25,492 bases of DNA. Source: Prevotellaceae bacterium (GTDB taxonomy: Bacteria > Bacteroidota > Bacteroidia > Bacteroidales > Bacteroidaceae). The stretch spans positions 1 through 25,492 of the forward strand of contig JABZLB010000034.1 in the NCBI GenBank assembly GCA_015256945.1, in the 5' to 3' direction. The stretch's first letter is position 1; every line of letters begins with the position of its first letter. The notes below the pieces were generated by a model. It was not told the origin of the DNA. It saw nothing but the letters and a program-made list of their open reading frames with translations, and did no database searches. A program made the translations under genes and the position numbers. Shown piece by piece: positions 22,418-25,492 of the stretch.

Positions 22418-25272
22418 TTAACAACGATGTTGATAATCTTTTTAGGTACTACAATTACTTTTACAATCTGCCTGCCTTCCGTATATTTGGCTGTGCGATC
22501 GTCCTCAAGAGTTTGTTTCTCAATATCGTCTTTAGAGGCATCTGCTGCAAACATCTTCTGGAAACGAGCCTTACCATTGAACGATACCGTGAGCTGCATT
22601 TCATCCTCTATAAGGTATTTCTCGTCCCATTCAGGCCACTGTGCATCGCAAACTGTGCCGTTCTCGCCCAGTTCGTGCCACAGTTCCTCTGCGATATGCG
22701 GAGCAAAAGGTGCGATAAGAATAACGACATCACGAAGAATCTCGCGGCTATGGCACTTCTGTTGGCCCAGTTCATTTACACAAATCATGAAAGCAGATAT
22801 TGACGTGTTGTAGCTAAAGTTCTCTACATCCTGTGTTACTTTCTTAATTAGTTTGTGTATACTCTTTAGGTTTTCCTTTGTAGGTTCGTCATCGTTTACA
22901 AGCCATTTGTCGGTTCTGTTTTCCCAAAACAGGCTCCATAATTTCTTAAGGAAGCGAAAACAACCATCTATACCGTTCGTGTCCCAGGGCTTACTGGCCT
23001 CAACGGGGCCAAGAAACATCTCGTAAAGACGCAGTGTATCGGCACCGTAATCGTTCACAATGTCGTCAGGATTCACCACATTGTACATCGATTTTGACAT
23101 TTTTTCGATAGCCCATCCGCAAATATACTTGCCGTCTTCAAGAATAAATTCGGCATCTTTGTATTCCGGACTCCATGCCTTAAAAGCCTCAACGTCAAGT
23201 ATATCGTTCTTAACAAGGTTTACCCACGCATGTATAGGCGTAACGTCTTTATAGTTTTTGCGCAGGTTGTAGCTTACAAACACAGGCTTGTTCTCACTGC
23301 TTAGTTCGTTGACGCGGTAAACAAAGTTCGACCTTCCCTGAATCATTCCCTGGTTAATCAGCTTCTGATAGGGTTCTTCTTCACAGCTGACACCGTTGTC
23401 AAACAGAAATTTGTTCCAGAATCTGCTGTATATCAGGTGGCCCGTTGCATGCTCAGTTCCACCCACGTACAGGTCAACGTGTCGCCAATATTCCTCAGCT
23501 TCGGTCGAAACAAGGGCTTTATCGTTGTGTGGATCCATGTATCTCAGGTAATAAGCAGACGAGCCTGCAAAGCCGGGCATGGTGTAGAGGTCGAGCGGGA
23601 ACACTGTTTTTTCGTCTATCTTACTGTTTTCAACCACCTTATTTCCGATGGTATCCCATGCCCATTTCGTTGCTCTTCCCAATGGAGGTTCACCGTTTTC
23701 GGTAGGCCTATACTCTTTTATTTCGGGCAGTTCAATGGGTAAACACGCTTCGGGAACCATGCGGGGGATGCCGTTTTCATAGTAAACGGGGAACGGTTCG
23801 CCCCAGTAACGCTGACGCGAAAAGATGGCATCGCGCAAACGGTAGTTCACCTTTACACGACCTAAATGGTGTTCGGTAACAAACTTTTTGGTTTTTGCGA
23901 TGGCCTCTTTCACCGTGCAGCCGTTCAGTGTAAAGCCGTCAAGCGTTTGCTTACCGGCAGCAGGCGAGTTCATTACTGTACCTTCCTTGGCATCAAAACT
24001 CTCTTCTGACACATCGGCACCTTCGATAAGCGGAATAACAGGCAGGTTAAAGTGGCGGGCAAAAGCATAGTCTCTGCTGTCGTGTGCAGGCACAGCCATG
24101 ATGGCTCCCGTGCCATAGCCTGCCAAAACATACTCACTTATCCATACGGGTATGTTGTCACCGGTGAACGGATTAACCGCATATGAGCCGCTAAATACGC
24201 CTGTAACCTTACGGTCGCTCATGCGGTCAAGCTCGGTTCGGCTCTTAACGTAGTCTAAATATTGGTCTACTTCGGCTCTCTGACCGTCGGTAGTAAGCCG
24301 CTCTACCAGCTCACTTTCCGGAGCTAATACCATAAAGGTAACGCCGAAAATGGTGTCGGCGCGTGTGGTAAATATCGTAAAGGTTTCGTCGCTACCGGCT
24401 ATACGAAACTGCATTTCGGTGCCTTCTGACCGCCCTATCCAGTTTTTCTGTGTCTCTTTTATTGAGTCTGACCAGTCGACGGTATCGAGACCATCGAGCA
24501 ACCGTTGTGCGTAGGCCGATACCCGTAAGCACCACTGGCTCATCTTTTTTTGCACAACGGGAAATCCTCCGCGCACACTCACACCGTCTACCACCTCATC
24601 ATTGGCCAGAACAGTGCCCAAACCTGCACACCAGTTCACCATCGTCTCGCCCTTGTAAGCTATGCGATAGTTCATCAGTGTGTCTGATTTCTGCTTCTCG
24701 TCCATCGCTTTCCATTCGTCAGCCGTAAACGAAAGCTCTTCGCCTTGTGCCACATCAAGCCCTTCTGTGCCTTGTTTTTCGAAGTGATTAATCAGCTTTT
24801 CAACAGGCTCAGCGCGCTTGCTGCTGTTGCAATAAAACGAATTGAACATTCGTTCAAAGGCCCATTGTGTCCAATGATAATAGCCAGGGTCGCACGTTCT
24901 AATCTCACGGCTCCAGTCAAATGAGAATCCTATCTTATCCAATTGCTCGCGATAGTGTGCAATATTCATCTCAGTGGTGATGGCTGGATGTTGTCCTGTC
25001 TTGATGGCATACTGCTCAGCGGGCAATCCATACGCGTCATAGCCCATCGGATTCAGTACATTAAATCCCTTCTGACGTTTGTAACGAGCGTATATATCGC
25101 TTGCTATATAGCCTAAAGGATGGCCTACATGCAGGCCGGCACCAGAAGGATAGGGAAACATGTTAAGCACATAAAACTTGGGACGATTCTTGTCTTCGGT
25201 TACCTTGTAGGTTTGGTTGTCGGCCCATGCCTTCTGCCACTTCTTTTCAATTTCCTTAAAATTATACTCCAT
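22414..25272 (-). CDS. leuS: Leucyl-tRNA synthetase
   Basis: 952 residues, the normal size for Bacteroidota LeuRS. It charges tRNA-Leu with leucine. Class I motifs: the HIGH-type HVGH (48-51, in PYPSGAGLHVGHPLGY) and KMSKS (724-728). The editing (CP1) domain spans roughly 240-450, with FTTRADTIFGVTF and GTGAIMAVPAHD visible. The zinc-finger-type insertion is not obvious. A longer segment around 155-200 (HFEKQGTEGLDVAQGEELSF) resembles an insertion common in this phylum. Start at MEYNFKEIEKKWQ is typical. First gene of an operon with yitT and rdgB, under the promoter at 25326-25356. Confidence 0.98.
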   Translation of the reverse strand: MEYNFKEIEKKWQKAWADNQTYKVTEDKNRPKFYVLNMFPYPSGAGLHVGHPLGYIASDIYARYKRQKGFNVLNPMGYDAYGLPAEQYAIKTGQHPAITTEMNIAHYREQLDKIGFSFDWSREIRTCDPGYYHWTQWAFERMFNSFYCNSSKRAEPVEKLINHFEKQGTEGLDVAQGEELSFTADEWKAMDEKQKSDTLMNYRIAYKGETMVNWCAGLGTVLANDEVVDGVSVRGGFPVVQKKMSQWCLRVSAYAQRLLDGLDTVDWSDSIKETQKNWIGRSEGTEMQFRIAGSDETFTIFTTRADTIFGVTFMVLAPESELVERLTTDGQRAEVDQYLDYVKSRTELDRMSDRKVTGVFSGSYAVNPFTGDNIPVWISEYVLAGYGTGAIMAVPAHDSRDYAFARHFNLPVIPLIEGADVSEESFDAKEGTVMNSPAAGKQTLDGFTLNGCTVKEAIAKTKKFVTEHHLGRVKVNYRLRDAIFSRQRYWGEPFPVYYENGIPRMVPEACLPIELPEIKEYRPTENGEPPLGRATKWAWDTIGNKVVENSKIDEKTVFPLDLYTMPGFAGSSAYYLRYMDPHNDKALVSTEAEEYWRHVDLYVGGTEHATGHLIYSRFWNKFLFDNGVSCEEEPYQKLINQGMIQGRSNFVYRVNELSSENKPVFVSYNLRKNYKDVTPIHAWVNLVKNDILDVEAFKAWSPEYKDAEFILEDGKYICGWAIEKMSKSMYNVVNPDDIVNDYGADTLRLYEMFLGPVEASKPWDTNGIDGCFRFLKKLWSLFWENRTDKWLVNDDEPTKENLKSIHKLIKKVTQDVENFSYNTSISAFMICVNELGQQKCHSREILRDVVILIAPFAPHIAEELWHELGENGTVCDAQWPEWDEKYLIEDEMQLTVSFNGKARFQKMFAADASKDDIEKQTLEDDRTAKYTEGRQIVKVIVVPKKIINIVVK

Positions 25273-25325
25273 CGTTATATCGTTGTTTCTTGTTATCAGT
25301 TGAATTATAAATATAAAGATGTATG

Positions 25326-25356
25326 CAAAGTTAGTGTAAAAAGCATAGAATTCAAA
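25326..25356 (-). promoter_or_regulatory. Promoter of leuS-yitT-rdgB
   Basis: On the minus strand TTTG (25356-25353) is followed after 19 bases by TAACTTTG (25333-25326), a perfect TAnnTTTG box at normal spacing. The predicted start near 25319 gives a leader of about 46 bases. Confidence 0.7.
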
Positions 25357-25441
25357 GAATTTTGCCTAAATAACAATGCCTTTAAACCTAAATTGAGAGA
25401 CTATAAGGGCATGAAGGTTCTGCGATAAGACAAGATTGGTT

Positions 25442-25487
25442 ATTGTTCGGCGGCCGTCAGCAGCGCGTACGACGATCGCCTGACAAT
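25442..25487. repeat. GC-rich palindromic dispersed repeat, copy C (inverted)
   Basis: ATTGT at 25442-25446 and ACAAT at 25483-25487 bound an imperfect palindrome. On the minus strand it contains the core shared with copies A and B with a single change (GTACGCGcTGCTGACGGCCG, lower case marking the difference), at 25470-25451. It lies upstream of the leuS promoter in otherwise AT-rich DNA. Confidence 0.75.
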
Positions 25488-25492
25488 ATGTA

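Overview
The window looks like chromosomal DNA of a Bacteroidota, most likely Prevotella or a close relative. The evidence is: promoters of the TAnnTTTG type with an upstream TTTG about 20 bases away, almost no Shine-Dalgarno sequences, a DUF4254 + glycosyltransferase-9 pair, an acpP-fabF-rnc cluster with Bacteroidales-type proteins, a PorZ-like type IX secretion protein, and AT-rich intergenic DNA. The species call is inference from protein style, not from a search.

Layout. Bases 1-2077 (minus) carry a class V aminotransferase (cut by the window edge) and a CDP-glycerol glycerophosphotransferase, probably part of a surface phospho- or phosphono-glycan locus. Bases 2209-4864 (minus) hold acpP-fabF-rnc, for fatty acid synthesis and RNA processing. 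The acpP/fabF junction has an intrinsic terminator that overlaps a competing hairpin. Bases 5089-6791 (plus) hold DUF4254 and a heptosyltransferase-like GT9, divergent from acpP. Bases 6783-7240 are gene-free, extremely AT-rich and full of DnaA-box-like 9-mers, and are a good candidate for oriC. A tRNA-Leu(CAA) with its own promoter and terminator follows, then a 57-residue membrane protein.

Bases 8083-13312 look like an accessory segment. A 1492-residue secreted multidomain beta-helix protein (8475-12953, plus) lies between two 205-bp direct repeats. Each repeat carries the 3' end and terminator of the secreted alpha-barrel, glycosidase-like gene at 13203-15245 (minus). The left repeat is a gene remnant whose only coding differences from the intact gene are synonymous.

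Bases 15563-15648 and 25442-25487 carry three copies of a GC-rich palindromic dispersed repeat. Between them lie a rhodanese lipoprotein, a TrpB2-type tryptophan synthase beta homologue, an AraC-family regulator, a PorZ-like type IX secretion protein, and a translationally coupled leuS-yitT-rdgB operon read leftwards from a clear promoter at the right edge.

How they fit together. Most genes are housekeeping. The accessory theme is the cell surface: glycan-modifying transferases, a large exported carbohydrate-active protein ending in a sorting-like tail, and a PorZ-like component of the machinery that exports such proteins. No CRISPR array, transposase, phage genes or rRNA were seen.
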